Below are positions 39,866 to 48,120 of a stretch of DNA of 52,171 bases, one piece after another (the stretch's first letter is position 1; each line of letters starts with the position of its first letter). The DNA is from Bradyrhizobium diazoefficiens. Lineage in GTDB: Bacteria; Pseudomonadota; Alphaproteobacteria; Rhizobiales; Xanthobacteraceae. A model generated the notes under the pieces. It saw only the letters and a list, made by a program, of their open reading frames with translations, was not told the origin of the DNA and did not search any database. The stretch is from assembly GCF_016612535.1 (NCBI RefSeq), contig NZ_JAENXS010000008.1, positions 1 through 52,171 of the forward strand. The letters are read 5' to 3'. The translations under genes and the position numbers were made by a program.

Positions 39866-40723
39866 ATGAGAATTATACTTCTGGGACCGCCGGGCTCAGG
39901 CAAGGGGACCCAGGCGCAGCTGCTGGTGCAGCGCTATGGCATCGTTCAGCTCTCGACCGGCGAGATGTTGCGTGCAGCGGTAGCGGCCGGAACGCCGGTC
40001 GGGCTGAAGGCCAAGGAGATCATGGCCGGTGGCGGCCTTGTCCCCGACGAGGTTGTGGTCGGCATTATCTCCGACCGCATCGACCAGCCGGACGCGAAGA
40101 ACGGTTTCATCCTTGACGGCTTCCCGCGCACCGTGCCGCAGGCCGAGGCACTGGACGAACTGCTCAAGCACAAGCACCTGAAGCTCGACGCCGTGATCGA
40201 GCTCCGCGTCAACGAGAGCGCGCTGTTGAGCCGTGTCGAGACCCGCGTGGCCCAGATGCGGGAGCGCGGTGAGGAAGTCCGAGTCGACGACACCCCGGAG
40301 GTCCTGACCAGGCGACTCGCCAGCTACCGCAGCCAGACAGAACCGTTGATTCACTACTATTCCGAGCGGCGGAAGCTCTCCACCATCGACGGCATGATGG
40401 CTATCGACGAGGTGACCCGCGCCATCCACCGCCAGCTGCTGGCGCTGGGGGCGGTCGAGCCCAAGAGCCACGCCAGAAGCGCGGCCAGGGCGGCGCCGGC
40501 CAAGAAAGCCAAGAAAACGGCTCGAAAACCGGAAAAAGCTGCCAAAAAGGCCGCCAAATCGGTCAAGTCCCCTAAAAAGGCAGCCAAGAAGGCTGTGAAG
40601 GGCGCCAAGAAGGCAGCCAAGAAAGCGGTCAAAAAGACCTCCAAAAAGGCCGCTAAGAAGGCCGTCAAAAAAGGTTCGAAGAAGGGTCCAAAAAAGGTCA
40701 CGAAAAAGCGAGCCAAGCGCTAG
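39866..40723 (+). CDS. adk: Adenylate kinase with lysine-rich histone-H1-like C-terminal tail
   Basis: A 285-residue adenylate kinase (ATP + AMP to 2 ADP); the family is usually 190-220. The P-loop [10 protein letters not shown] is at residues 8-17. AMP-binding and core motifs [10 protein letters not shown] and [16 protein letters not shown] are intact. The LID is the short form without zinc cysteines. From about residue 199 to the end (87 residues) the protein changes to Lys/Ala repeats such as [18 protein letters not shown], like the tails of histone H1 and AlgP-type proteins. The tail uses many AAA codons, unlike its AAG-preferring neighbours. The frame is open and there is no sign of a sequencing shift. 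Location between secY and rpsM is standard. The start MRIILLGPP is the family start. Confidence 0.96.
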   Translation: MRIILLGPPGSGKGTQAQLLVQRYGIVQLSTGEMLRAAVAAGTPVGLKAKEIMAGGGLVPDEVVVGIISDRIDQPDAKNGFILDGFPRTVPQAEALDELLKHKHLKLDAVIELRVNESALLSRVETRVAQMRERGEEVRVDDTPEVLTRRLASYRSQTEPLIHYYSERRKLSTIDGMMAIDEVTRAIHRQLLALGAVEPKSHARSAARAAPAKKAKKTARKPEKAAKKAAKSVKSPKKAAKKAVKGAKKAAKKAVKKTSKKAAKKAVKKGSKKGPKKVTKKRAKR

Positions 40724-40729
40724 CAGCGG

Positions 40730-40759
40730 TTGACGAAAGCCCCCTGAATCCCTTAATAA
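40730..40759 (+). promoter_or_regulatory. Candidate promoter of the alpha operon
   Basis: TTGACG (40730-40735), 18 bases, then TAATAA (40754-40759). Both boxes are close to consensus. It starts seven bases after the adk stop and would give rpsM-rpsK-rpoA-rplQ its own transcript with a leader of about 140 bases. Confidence 0.6.
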
Positions 40760-40908
40760 GCCCCGCATCCAAGTCGGATAGTTTCAAACGATGCCGGGCC
40801 CCAGGAAGACCAGGGGTGGGCGTCGTGTTCGCGTTTGTGAACACCTGCCCGAGAAACCAAGCACTTAAAGACCGCTTCCTGACGAGGAATCGGCAACAGG
40901 AGAAGGCC

Positions 40909-41277
40909 GTGGCCCGTATTGCCGGCGTGAACATTCCGACCAACAAGCGCGTGCTGATCGCGCTCCAGTACATCCATGGCATCGGCCAGAAGATCGCTGG
41001 TGAGATTCTCGAAAAGGTGAAGATCCCCGAGGATCGCCGCGTCAACCAGCTCAGCGACGCCGAGGTGCTCCAGATCCGCGAAGTCATCGACCGCGACTAT
41101 CTCGTCGAGGGCGATCTGCGTCGTGAGGTCGGCATCAACATCAAGCGTCTGATGGACCTCGGCTGCTATCGCGGCCTGCGTCATCGTCGCGGTCTGCCGG
41201 TGCGTGGCCAGCGTACCCACACCAATGCGCGTACGCGCAAGGGTCCGGCCAAGGCCATCGCCGGCAAGAAGAAGTAA
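40909..41277 (+). CDS. rpsM: 30S ribosomal protein S13
   Basis: A 122-residue S13 of the 30S head, with contacts to P-site tRNA and the large subunit. It starts at a GTG ([15 protein letters not shown]) with AGGAGAAGG just upstream; the longer frame from 40816 adds an unrelated leader. Conserved [14 protein letters not shown] and [20 protein letters not shown] are present, with a [12 protein letters not shown] tail. A large hairpin follows. Confidence 0.97.
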   Translation: MARIAGVNIPTNKRVLIALQYIHGIGQKIAGEILEKVKIPEDRRVNQLSDAEVLQIREVIDRDYLVEGDLRREVGINIKRLMDLGCYRGLRHRRGLPVRGQRTHTNARTRKGPAKAIAGKKK

Positions 41278-41296
41278 GTTTTCGAATCCAACCACG

Positions 41297-41333
41297 GCGT
41301 GTGGCGAAGCGGGGCGACCCGTTCGCCACACGC
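41297..41333 (+). terminator. Strong hairpin between rpsM and rpsK
   Basis: GCGTGTGGCGAA (41297-41308) pairs perfectly with TTCGCCACACGC (41322-41333). Inside it CGGG/CCCG closes a GCGA tetraloop, so the whole forms a stem of about 16 bp. CTTTCGTT follows. It may terminate partially, or be a processing or regulatory site. Confidence 0.5.
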
Positions 41334-41399
41334 CTTTCGTTCCACAGGTGTAGCCGCTGGCATTACGGCGGCGTTTGAGATCTCCAGGAAAGGTACTCT

Positions 41400-41789
41400 A
41401 TGGGCAAGGAAGCCACCCGCGTTCGTCGTCGTGAGCGCAAGAACATCGCCTCCGGCGTCGCGCACGTGAACTCGTCGTTCAACAACACGACCATCACCAT
41501 CACCGATGCGCAGGGCAACACGATTGCCTGGTCGTCCGCCGGCACGATGGGCTTCAAGGGCTCGCGCAAGTCGACCCCGTATGCCGCGCAGGTAGCAGCC
41601 GAAGACGTGTCCAAGAAGGCGCAGGAACACGGCATGCGCACGCTGGAAGTCGAAGTCGCTGGTCCCGGTTCGGGCCGTGAGTCGGCGCTCCGTGCGCTGC
41701 AGGCCGCGGGCTTCACCGTCACCTCGATCCGCGACGTGACCACGATCCCGCACAACGGTTGCCGTCCCCGCAAGCGTCGGCGCGTTTGA
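41400..41789 (+). CDS. rpsK: 30S ribosomal protein S11
   Basis: A 129-residue S11 of the platform. [20 protein letters not shown] (about residues 23-42), [20 protein letters not shown] and the C-terminal [18 protein letters not shown] are conserved. AGGAAAGG lies about seven bases before the ATG. A terminator-like element follows before rpoA. Confidence 0.98.
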   Translation: MGKEATRVRRRERKNIASGVAHVNSSFNNTTITITDAQGNTIAWSSAGTMGFKGSRKSTPYAAQVAAEDVSKKAQEHGMRTLEVEVAGPGSGRESALRALQAAGFTVTSIRDVTTIPHNGCRPRKRRRV

Positions 41790-41795
41790 TACCAA

Positions 41796-41828
41796 GTTGC
41801 GGGCGCATGGTCGCCCGCAACGACTTTT
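41796..41828 (+). terminator. Internal terminator/attenuator between rpsK and rpoA
   Basis: GTTGCGGGCG (41796-41805) pairs with CGCCCGCAAC (41812-41821) around a CATGGT loop. GAC and then TTTTT (41824-41828) follow. This is a good intrinsic terminator shape seven bases after the rpsK stop, inside an operon that must continue into rpoA, so partial read-through is likely. Confidence 0.7.
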
Positions 41829-41900
41829 TGCGAAGCCGCGGGAATGATCTGCGGCCTTTCTCCAACGCCAGTATTTGAGTTCTCAAATCGACTGGCCCGT

Positions 41901-42932
41901 ATGGGTGAAACAGTGACGATCCAGAAAAATTGGCAAGAACTGATCCGGCCGAACAAGCTCCAGGTCATTGCTGGTAGCGATCCGGCCCGTTTTGCGACCG
42001 TGGTTGCCGAACCGCTCGAGCGCGGCTTCGGCCAGACGCTCGGCAACGCGCTGCGCCGCATCCTGCTCTCCTCGCTCCAGGGCGCGGCGGTGCAGTCGGT
42101 GCACATCGACGGCGTGCTGCACGAGTTCTCCTCGATCGCTGGCGTCCGTGAGGACGTCACCGACATCGTGCTCAACATCAAGGACATCGCGATCAAGATG
42201 CAGGGCGAAGGCCCCAAGCGCATGGTCGTGAAGAAGCAGGGCCCGGGGAGCGTCACTGCCGGCGACATCCAGACCGTGGGCGACGTCGTGGTGCTCAACC
42301 CCGACCTCCAGATCTGCACGCTGGACGAAGGCGCCGAAATCCGCATGGAGTTCACGGTCGCAACCGGCAAGGGCTACGTGCCCGCCGAGCGCAACCGTCC
42401 CGAGGACGCGCCGATCGGCCTGATCCCGGTCGACAGCCTGTACTCGCCGGTCCGCAAGGTCTCCTACAAGGTCGAGAACACCCGCGAGGGCCAGATCCTC
42501 GACTACGACAAGCTGACCATGACGATCGAGACCAACGGCGCGCTGACGCCGGATGATTCCGTGGCCTATGCCGCGCGCATCCTGCAGGACCAGCTCAACG
42601 TGTTCGTCAACTTCGAAGAGCCGCGCAAGGAAGTCGCCCAGGAGATCATCCCGGACCTCGCCTTCAACCCCGCCTTCCTCAAGAAGGTGGACGAGCTCGA
42701 GCTATCGGTGCGTTCGGCCAACTGCTTGAAGAACGACAACATCGTCTACATCGGCGACCTCGTGCAGAAGTCGGAGGCGGAAATGCTCCGCACTCCGAAC
42801 TTCGGCCGCAAGTCGCTGAACGAGATCAAGGAAGTGCTGGCCCAGATGGGTCTGCATCTCGGTATGGAAGTGCCGGGCTGGCCGCCGGAGAACATCGACG
42901 AGCTCGCCAAGCGGTTCGAGGATCACTACTGA
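41901..42932 (+). CDS. rpoA: DNA-directed RNA polymerase subunit alpha
   Basis: A 343-residue alpha subunit. The N-terminal dimerisation domain includes [20 protein letters not shown] (about residues 37-56). The C-terminal domain, which binds promoter UP elements and activators, contains [20 protein letters not shown] and [19 protein letters not shown]. The start [14 protein letters not shown] is the usual one; an in-frame ATG 19 codons upstream lies close to the attenuator and is less likely. Alpha nucleates assembly of the polymerase with rpoB and rpoC. rpsD is absent from this operon, as is usual in alphaproteobacteria. Confidence 0.98.
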   Translation: MGETVTIQKNWQELIRPNKLQVIAGSDPARFATVVAEPLERGFGQTLGNALRRILLSSLQGAAVQSVHIDGVLHEFSSIAGVREDVTDIVLNIKDIAIKMQGEGPKRMVVKKQGPGSVTAGDIQTVGDVVVLNPDLQICTLDEGAEIRMEFTVATGKGYVPAERNRPEDAPIGLIPVDSLYSPVRKVSYKVENTREGQILDYDKLTMTIETNGALTPDDSVAYAARILQDQLNVFVNFEEPRKEVAQEIIPDLAFNPAFLKKVDELELSVRSANCLKNDNIVYIGDLVQKSEAEMLRTPNFGRKSLNEIKEVLAQMGLHLGMEVPGWPPENIDELAKRFEDHY

Positions 42933-42936
42933 GTTA

Positions 42937-42997
42937 GGCGAATAGGGAGTGGCGAATAGCGAATAGCTACTCGCCATTCGCTTCTCGCTATCTGGGC
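42937..42997. repeat. GCGAATA-type palindromic repeat, copy 2
   Basis: Imperfect 22-bp stem: the left arm 42941-42962 (beginning AATAGGGAGTGGCGAATAG) and right arm 42971-42992 (TCGCCATTCGC at its start), with an eight-base loop. The arms repeat GCGAATAG/CTATTCGC words as in copy 1 at 28412. It fills the rpoA-rplQ spacer. Confidence 0.6.
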
Positions 42998-43069
42998 GAA
43001 CGCAGGCAGCCCACCTGAGCAACTGGTCCGACGAACCATCGCGGCAGTTCATACGTAAGGAATAGTTAC

Positions 43070-43486
43070 ATGCGTCACGGCAAGGTTCATCGGAAGCTCA
43101 ACCGCACCGCCGAGCATCGCCGCGCGATGTTCGCCAACATGTGCGCCGCGCTGATCAAGCACGAGCAGATCGTCACCACGCTGCCCAAGGCGAAGGAATT
43201 GCGTCCGATCGTCGAGAAGCTCATCACCCTCGGCAAGAAGGGTGGGCTGGCGATGCGCCGTCAGGCGATCTCCGAGATGCGCGACAAGGACCAGGTCCGG
43301 AAGCTGTTCGACACGCTCGCGCCCCGCTACAAGGACCGCCAGGGCGGCTACACCCGCATCATCAAGGCGGGCTTCCGCTACGGCGACAACGCCGCGATGG
43401 CCGTGATCGAGTTCGTCGACCGCGACGTCGATGCCAAGGGCCAGGACTCCGGTCCGGTGCAGGCCAAGGAAGCCGAGGCGGCGTAA
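43070..43486 (+). CDS. rplQ: 50S ribosomal protein L17
   Basis: A 138-residue L17 at the tunnel exit. N-terminal [20 protein letters not shown] and [15 protein letters not shown] are conserved, followed by [20 protein letters not shown]. The C-terminal extension ([13 protein letters not shown]) exceeds the E. coli length. TAAGGAAT lies before the ATG. It ends the alpha operon. Confidence 0.98.
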   Translation: MRHGKVHRKLNRTAEHRRAMFANMCAALIKHEQIVTTLPKAKELRPIVEKLITLGKKGGLAMRRQAISEMRDKDQVRKLFDTLAPRYKDRQGGYTRIIKAGFRYGDNAAMAVIEFVDRDVDAKGQDSGPVQAKEAEAA

Positions 43487-43516
43487 GGCCGGCTGGTCGG
43501 TACTCTGAGTTTCGAG

Positions 43517-43546
43517 AAAGCGGCGCCTCTGGGCGCCGTTTTTTTT
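43517..43546 (+). terminator. Intrinsic terminator of the alpha operon
   Basis: CGGCGCC (43521-43527), TCTG loop, GGCGCCG (43532-43538), followed by eight T (43539-43546). Perfect GC stem plus T-run; a strong Rho-independent terminator 30 bases after rplQ, ending the whole S10-spc-alpha block. Confidence 0.96.
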
Positions 43547-43551
43547 GATGT

Positions 43552-43641
43552 TGTAGGGTGGGCAAAGGCGCGCTTGCGCCATGCCCACCTCTTTCTCGCA
43601 CCAAGGGACGATGGTGGGCACGCTGCGCGTTGCCCACTACA
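43552..43641. repeat. 90-bp palindromic element A (GTAGGGTGGGCA type)
   Basis: Starts TGTAGGGTGGGCAA and ends TTGCCCACTACA, which are near-complementary. Inside, GGTGGGCA (43557-43564) pairs with TGCCCACC (43582-43589), closing over GGCGC/GCGCC, and a second GTGGGCA/TGCCCAC hairpin follows. It shares length, outer GTAGGGTGGG, inner CCCACCTCTTT and outer CTAC with element B at 44520. Such elements are familiar as dispersed repeats in Bradyrhizobium (from memory). Confidence 0.75.
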
Positions 43642-43720
43642 GGCTCACGCATCGGTGAGCGGCGATTGCATCCGCTTCCGCAGCGCACGATATCGGCATC
43701 GACATCGAAGGAGATATCCC

Positions 43721-44509
43721 ATGAAGATCGACCTTTCCGGAAAGACCGCACTCGTGACCGGCTCGACCGCCGGCATCGGCCACGCCATCGCCAAGGGCCT
43801 TGCCGGCTCGGGCGCGAGCGTGGTGATCAACGGTCGTAGCCAGGACAAGGTCGACGCGGCCGTGCGCAAGCTGGAAGGGACGGGTGCCAAGGTGCGTGGT
43901 ATCGCCGCCGACGTCTCGACGGCTTCGGGATGCAAGGCGCTGGTCGCGGCACTGCCCGACGTCGATATCCTCATCAACAATGCCGGTATCTTCGAGCCAA
44001 AAGACTTTTTCGAGATTCCGGACGAGGATTGGAGCCGCTTCTTCGAGGTCAATGTGATGAGCGGCGTGCGGCTCTCGCGCGCGTATATGAAGGGCATGCT
44101 CAAGCGCAGTTGGGGCCGCATCGTCTTCATCTCCTCCGAATCCGGGCTCAACATCCCCGTCGAGATGATCCATTACGGCATGAGCAAGACGGCCCAGCTC
44201 TCGGTCGCCCGCGGCCTGGCGCAGCTGACCCGCGGCACCGGCGTCACGGTGAATTCGGTGCTGCCGGGGCCGACCATGTCGGAAGGCGTCGAGACCTTCG
44301 TGAAGGATCTCGCCAAGCAGAACGGCCAGTCGTTGGATGAAGCCGCTGCCAATTTCGTCAAGCAGCATCGCCCGAGTTCGCTGATCCAACGTTTTGCGAG
44401 TGTCGACGAGATCGCCAACATGGTGATCTACGTCGCGTCGAAGGAAGCCTCCGCGACCAACGGCGCGGCGCTGCGCGCGGAAGGCGGCATCGTCAATACG
44501 ATTGCTTAG
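43721..44509 (+). CDS. SDR family oxidoreductase
   Basis: A 262-residue classical SDR. TGSTAGIG is at residues 13-20, NNAG at 86-89, and the active site has S139 with Y152 and K156 (YGMSK). The end LRAEGGIVNTIA takes the place of the usual VDGG. AAGGAG lies seven bases before the ATG; a longer frame from 43574 runs through element A and is rejected. TTGCAT-17-GATATC (43666-43694) is a weak promoter candidate. The gene is framed by two 90-bp palindromic repeats. It resembles 3-oxoacyl-ACP reductase-like SDRs, but the substrate is unknown. Confidence 0.9.
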   Translation: MKIDLSGKTALVTGSTAGIGHAIAKGLAGSGASVVINGRSQDKVDAAVRKLEGTGAKVRGIAADVSTASGCKALVAALPDVDILINNAGIFEPKDFFEIPDEDWSRFFEVNVMSGVRLSRAYMKGMLKRSWGRIVFISSESGLNIPVEMIHYGMSKTAQLSVARGLAQLTRGTGVTVNSVLPGPTMSEGVETFVKDLAKQNGQSLDEAAANFVKQHRPSSLIQRFASVDEIANMVIYVASKEASATNGAALRAEGGIVNTIA

Positions 44510-44519
44510 CACGAGGACT

Positions 44520-44609
44520 CGTAGGGTGGGTTAGCCGAAGGCGTAACCCACCTCTTTACATTCCGCGCGTTGACAGGTTGTGGGTTACGCTTCGCTAACC
44601 CAACCTACG
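44520..44609. repeat. 90-bp palindromic element B (GTAGGGTGGGTTA type)
   Basis: Starts CGTAGGGTGGGTTAG and ends CTAACCCAACCTACG. A first hairpin GGTGGGTTA/TAACCCACC is followed by CTCTTT, then a second GTGGGTTACG/CGCTAACCCA hairpin. Same length and same conserved positions as element A. The outermost base pair is C-G here and T-A in A, a compensatory change that supports a conserved stem. Confidence 0.75.
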
Positions 44610-44621
44610 TGGCGAGTGTGT

Positions 44622-45635
44622 TTACCACCCCTCCAGCACGATCTTGCCGCGCGACTTGCCGCTCTCGAGCAGCGCATGCGCGCGCTTGAGGTTGGCTGCG
44701 TTGATCGTGCCAAAAGTCTGGTCGAGCGTGGTGCGCAGCACGCCCTTGTCGATGAGGTCGGCGACGTCGTCCAGCAGATGATGCTGCGCGATCATGTCCG
44801 GCGTCTGGAACGAGGAGCGCGTGAACATCGATTCCCAGTGCACCGAGATCGCCTTGCCCTTGAATGCGGCAACCGTGAATTCCGGGGGATCGTCGATCAG
44901 GCCGAACCGGCCCTGCGGCGCCATGAAATCGGCAATGCTCTTGTAGTGCTGGTCGGTGAAGGTGAGGCTCGCCACCAGCGCGACCGGCGGCAGCTTCAGT
45001 TTCTCGATCTGCTCCTTCATCGGCTTGCCGTGATCGATCACCGCATGCGCGCCGAGATCGAGGCACCATTTTTGCGATTCCGGCCGCGTCGCGGTCGCAA
45101 CCACGGTGAGGCCGGTGAGGCGGCGCGCGAGCTGGATTAGGATCGAGCCGACACCGCCGGCGCCACCGGTGATCAGCAGCGTCCGCGGATCGACGCTCTT
45201 GCCGGGGAGGGCGCCGAGCCGGTCGAACAGCAATTCCCACGCCGTGATGGAGGTGAGGGGAAGAGCGGCGGCTTGCGCGAACGTGAGCGACTTCGGCTTG
45301 TTGCCGACGATGCGTTCGTCAACCAGGTGGAATTCGGAATTGGTGCCCTGGCGCAGGATCGAGCCCGCGTAAAACACCTCGTCGCCCGGCTTGAACAGCG
45401 TGACCTCGGGCCCGACGGAATCGACCACGCCGGCCGCGTCATAGCCCAGAATCTTGGTCTCGCCTTCGGGCGGGACGGCGCGCTTGCGCACCTTGTAGTC
45501 GACCGGATTGGCCGAGATCGCCTTCACCGCGACGCGGATGTCGCGTCCCTTGGGGTCTAGCTTGGCGGTCTCGAAATCGATCAGCGCGTCCTGATCCTCG
45601 ATCGGAAGCGATTTCTTGTAGCCGACGGCCTTCAT
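44622..45635 (-). CDS. Zinc-binding-type alcohol dehydrogenase/quinone oxidoreductase family protein
   Basis: A 337-residue medium-chain dehydrogenase of the quinone oxidoreductase-like branch. It has ISANPVDYKVRKRAVP in the N-terminal GroES-like domain and GYDAAGVVDSVGPEV near residues 64-78. The NADPH motif ITGGAGGVGSILIQLARR is at about 155-172. The cysteine/histidine zinc ligands are absent, so it is probably zinc-independent. Reduction of quinones or activated alkenes is typical. It is divergent from an HxlR-type regulator 127 bases away. Element B lies 12 bases from its stop. Confidence 0.93.
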   Translation of the reverse strand: MKAVGYKKSLPIEDQDALIDFETAKLDPKGRDIRVAVKAISANPVDYKVRKRAVPPEGETKILGYDAAGVVDSVGPEVTLFKPGDEVFYAGSILRQGTNSEFHLVDERIVGNKPKSLTFAQAAALPLTSITAWELLFDRLGALPGKSVDPRTLLITGGAGGVGSILIQLARRLTGLTVVATATRPESQKWCLDLGAHAVIDHGKPMKEQIEKLKLPPVALVASLTFTDQHYKSIADFMAPQGRFGLIDDPPEFTVAAFKGKAISVHWESMFTRSSFQTPDMIAQHHLLDDVADLIDKGVLRTTLDQTFGTINAANLKRAHALLESGKSRGKIVLEGW

Positions 45636-45762
45636 GGCTTGTCTCCATCAGATGGCGTGTTCGCCCGCCGCTTCTTAACTGTCGCGCTAGCTCCAATTTG
45701 GCAAGTACTGTAAATTCGGGGAACTAATTAGGCCCTGTTTGGATACTATCAGGAAAACACGC

Positions 45763-46146
45763 ATGAAGCGGCGCAACTTTGCCCGTCGTCCCGGCTGCTC
45801 GGTCGAGGCGACGCTGGATCTGATCGACGGCAAGTGGAAGGGCGTGATCCTGTACCACCTCCAGGACGGCACCCAGCGCTTTGGCGAACTGCGCCGCAGG
45901 ATGCCCGGGATCACCCAGCGCATGCTGACCAAACAGCTTCGCGCGCGGGAGCAGGACCAGCTCGTCATCCGCAAGGTCTACGCAGAGGTGCCGCCGCGGG
46001 TGGAATACACGCTCTCCGAACTCGGCGAGAGTCTGCGCCCGGTGATCGACATTCTGAAAGCGTGGGGCGAGGGCCATCAGGAGCGGCTGTCCTGCGTGCC
46101 GGCGCCTGAAGCCGAGCCTGTCAAGAAGCCGAAGCGCGCGGCGTGA
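45763..46146 (+). CDS. HxlR/MarR-like winged-helix transcriptional regulator
   Basis: A 127-residue HxlR-family DNA-binding protein. RRPGCSVEATLDLIDGKWKG near residues 8-27 has the cysteine that acts as a redox or electrophile sensor in relatives (YodB, QorR). The helix-turn-helix FGELRRRMPGITQRMLTKQL and the wing RVEYTLSELGESL follow. An upstream TTG would add eight residues; the ATG has AGGAAA before it and is preferred. The divergent placement with a quinone oxidoreductase suggests that it controls that gene and its own from the 45636-45762 spacer; this is inference from known QorR-type pairs. Confidence 0.9.
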   Translation: MKRRNFARRPGCSVEATLDLIDGKWKGVILYHLQDGTQRFGELRRRMPGITQRMLTKQLRAREQDQLVIRKVYAEVPPRVEYTLSELGESLRPVIDILKAWGEGHQERLSCVPAPEAEPVKKPKRAA

Positions 46147-46187
46147 GTGTCCGGGAGCGGACCGTATCGCTCCCGGATGAGATCGCC

Positions 46188-47804
46188 TCAGAACGCGAAC
46201 TGCGTGCGCATCGCGACCGCGTCGAAGTTCGAGCCCGTATTCGCGAATGCCGTGGGCGGCAATGTCTGTTTGGAGACGTTGCCGTGCAGGTAGTCGAGCA
46301 TGAAGCGGACGTTGCCGTTGACGTACCAGTTGAGCGCCAGTGTGTAGACGTTCTGGCGCCCACCCGCGACGCCGTTGGCGCTCGCAAGCTGATCGTTGAG
46401 GTCGATTGTCGAGAAGCGTCCAGCGATTTCCCACGCACCCCAGCCGCCGCCATCGAGCGAGAACGGATGCGCCGGCTTGACGCCATTATAGGCGGCGTTT
46501 CCAGCGTTATAGGTGTGGGTCTCACCCGTCAGCACATAGCCAGCCTGGGCGTAACCGCCCTGGAATTTGAGGCTCGGTGCACCGACCAGCGGCACGCTGG
46601 TGCTCGCGGTGCGGTCGACATTGTACCAGAAATATTCGCCCTGGACGATGAACGAACCGTAGGTCGCCGCCGCTTCGACGCTGTAGACCTGCGCGCCCGA
46701 GACGTTGGCGATAGCGCCCGTCGACACCAGTGTCGTCGGGTCGAGCCGCAATTCCGGACGATCGCTGAGCGCGAGCGTTTGCGTGTTCGCGATCAGATTG
46801 CGCGGCGGCTGGATCAGCCACTGCGCGTCGGCGCCGATATGCACCGAGTAATCCTTGCCGCTGATGGGGTTGCCCGCAACGCGCGCCACTGCGCCATACT
46901 GCTCGCTTGTGCCGGCCGGCGCGGCGCTCGATGCGGAGTGGATCGCGCCGCTCGACGGACCGGTGGCATAGCCGCCGATCCAGAGCTGGTCGTTGAACCA
47001 GCGCGCGCCGGCCGCTGAGCGGAAGTCGCCGGCAGCGATGTTGGTGGCGACCACGCCGGGCGAAGCGCGCTCCATGAACATGATGTCGTTGGAGCTGGTG
47101 GCCTCATCCAGGGTATAGGGCAGGTCCATGATGCCGGCTTCGACCGCCATCCTGCCGCCGAACGGCTTCAGGCCGGTGTAGCTCAGATAGGCGTTCTCGA
47201 TGCCGGAGGTGCCGCCGCCCGGCAGCGATCCCGGCGCAGCGCCGCCGAAACCGTCGGACGAGCCGCCGAAATCGTAGACCAGCGCGAAATTCCAATCGTT
47301 GAAGAATTTGCCGACGATGCCGATGCGCGCGCGGCGGACGTTCTCGCCGCTGTCGAGCTTCTGCGGCACGGTAGCGGCCGTGTTGGGACGATAGTCGTAG
47401 CCGCCGACATCCCAATGCACGCGGCCGGTGATCGCGACGCAGTTTGCCCCGTCGGCGGTGCAGATGGTCGGCCGGTTGTTCGGCATCGTCACGATGACGC
47501 CGGATAACGGTGGCGCGCCTTTGACCGGATACGCTGCGTTGGCGTTGGCGACGACTACCTTCGCCTCGGAGCGGGCTTCGGCCTTGGCCTCGGCCTTTGC
47601 TTCAGCCTTGGTTTTCGCCGTGGCCGCCGTGTTCGCGGCAGTCTGGCTTTGGAGCTTGTCGAGCTTCTGCTCCAGCATCTTCAACTGCTGCTTCAGGAGC
47701 GCGATCTCCTGATCGCTGTTGCTTGCTGATTGGGCCTGGGCCTGCGAGGCCGCCAGTGCGCCGGCGAGACCAATCGCCGCGGCTGCAATTCTTGTCCTGC
47801 TCAC
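46188..47804 (-). CDS. Outer-membrane porin, phosphate-selective OprO/OprP-like
   Basis: A 538-residue predicted outer-membrane beta-barrel. It starts at a GTG with GGAG seven bases upstream, giving a signal peptide (MSRTRIAAAAIGLAGALAAS, cleavage after AQA about residue 24). A longer frame lacks a signal and is rejected. A coiled-coil segment (EIALLKQQLKMLEQKLDKLQ, about 33-52) and a Lys/Ala/Glu repeat (KAEAKAEAKAEARSEAK) precede the barrel. The barrel has porin-like strands (RRARIGIVGKFFNDWNFALV) and ends in FAF, with a C-terminal Phe as needed for outer-membrane assembly. Anion or phosphate selectivity is only a family guess. Confidence 0.85.
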   Translation of the reverse strand: MSRTRIAAAAIGLAGALAASQAQAQSASNSDQEIALLKQQLKMLEQKLDKLQSQTAANTAATAKTKAEAKAEAKAEARSEAKVVVANANAAYPVKGAPPLSGVIVTMPNNRPTICTADGANCVAITGRVHWDVGGYDYRPNTAATVPQKLDSGENVRRARIGIVGKFFNDWNFALVYDFGGSSDGFGGAAPGSLPGGGTSGIENAYLSYTGLKPFGGRMAVEAGIMDLPYTLDEATSSNDIMFMERASPGVVATNIAAGDFRSAAGARWFNDQLWIGGYATGPSSGAIHSASSAAPAGTSEQYGAVARVAGNPISGKDYSVHIGADAQWLIQPPRNLIANTQTLALSDRPELRLDPTTLVSTGAIANVSGAQVYSVEAAATYGSFIVQGEYFWYNVDRTASTSVPLVGAPSLKFQGGYAQAGYVLTGETHTYNAGNAAYNGVKPAHPFSLDGGGWGAWEIAGRFSTIDLNDQLASANGVAGGRQNVYTLALNWYVNGNVRFMLDYLHGNVSKQTLPPTAFANTGSNFDAVAMRTQFAF

Positions 47805-48120
47805 GTCACCACTCCATCGGTTAGACCAACTTCCCCAAGTCGCCACGGGAGAGCCTAAGAAGGATCGATGACTGTCCCACGACGGCGCGCCACGGCTGCA
47901 ACGGTTCCCACTGATGTAAATTCGCCGCAGCCGAATCCGCCATCCGACAACATGCAAGATGACGCGCGTCATGCCAATGAGCGGCGCCAGCCAGATTGTC
48001 TTTTTGCACGCGGAGCTTGCGTTCCGGTCACACCGGGAGGGCGCCGAATATTGCCCCCTTGCGCCCTTCTATTGGGGGGCGAACGCGCCTATATTCCGGC
48101 GTCTTTTCCAAGAGGTAGGA
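47805..48120. promoter_or_regulatory. Divergent porin/protease intergenic region
   Basis: A 316-base gene-free spacer between two divergent genes. It holds a perfect 14-bp palindrome ATGACGCGCGTCAT (47959-47972), a candidate operator, and a TATATT (48090-48095) that could be the -10 box of the protease gene, with a poor -35 (TTCTAT, 48067-48072). Nothing else was recognised. Confidence 0.35.

Noticed and set aside
40460..40720. Whether the lysine-rich adk tail is a sequencing frameshift or read-through
   Set aside because: The frame is continuous, repeats are regular at the protein level, and a stop codon ends it just before the alpha promoter; it is treated as real.
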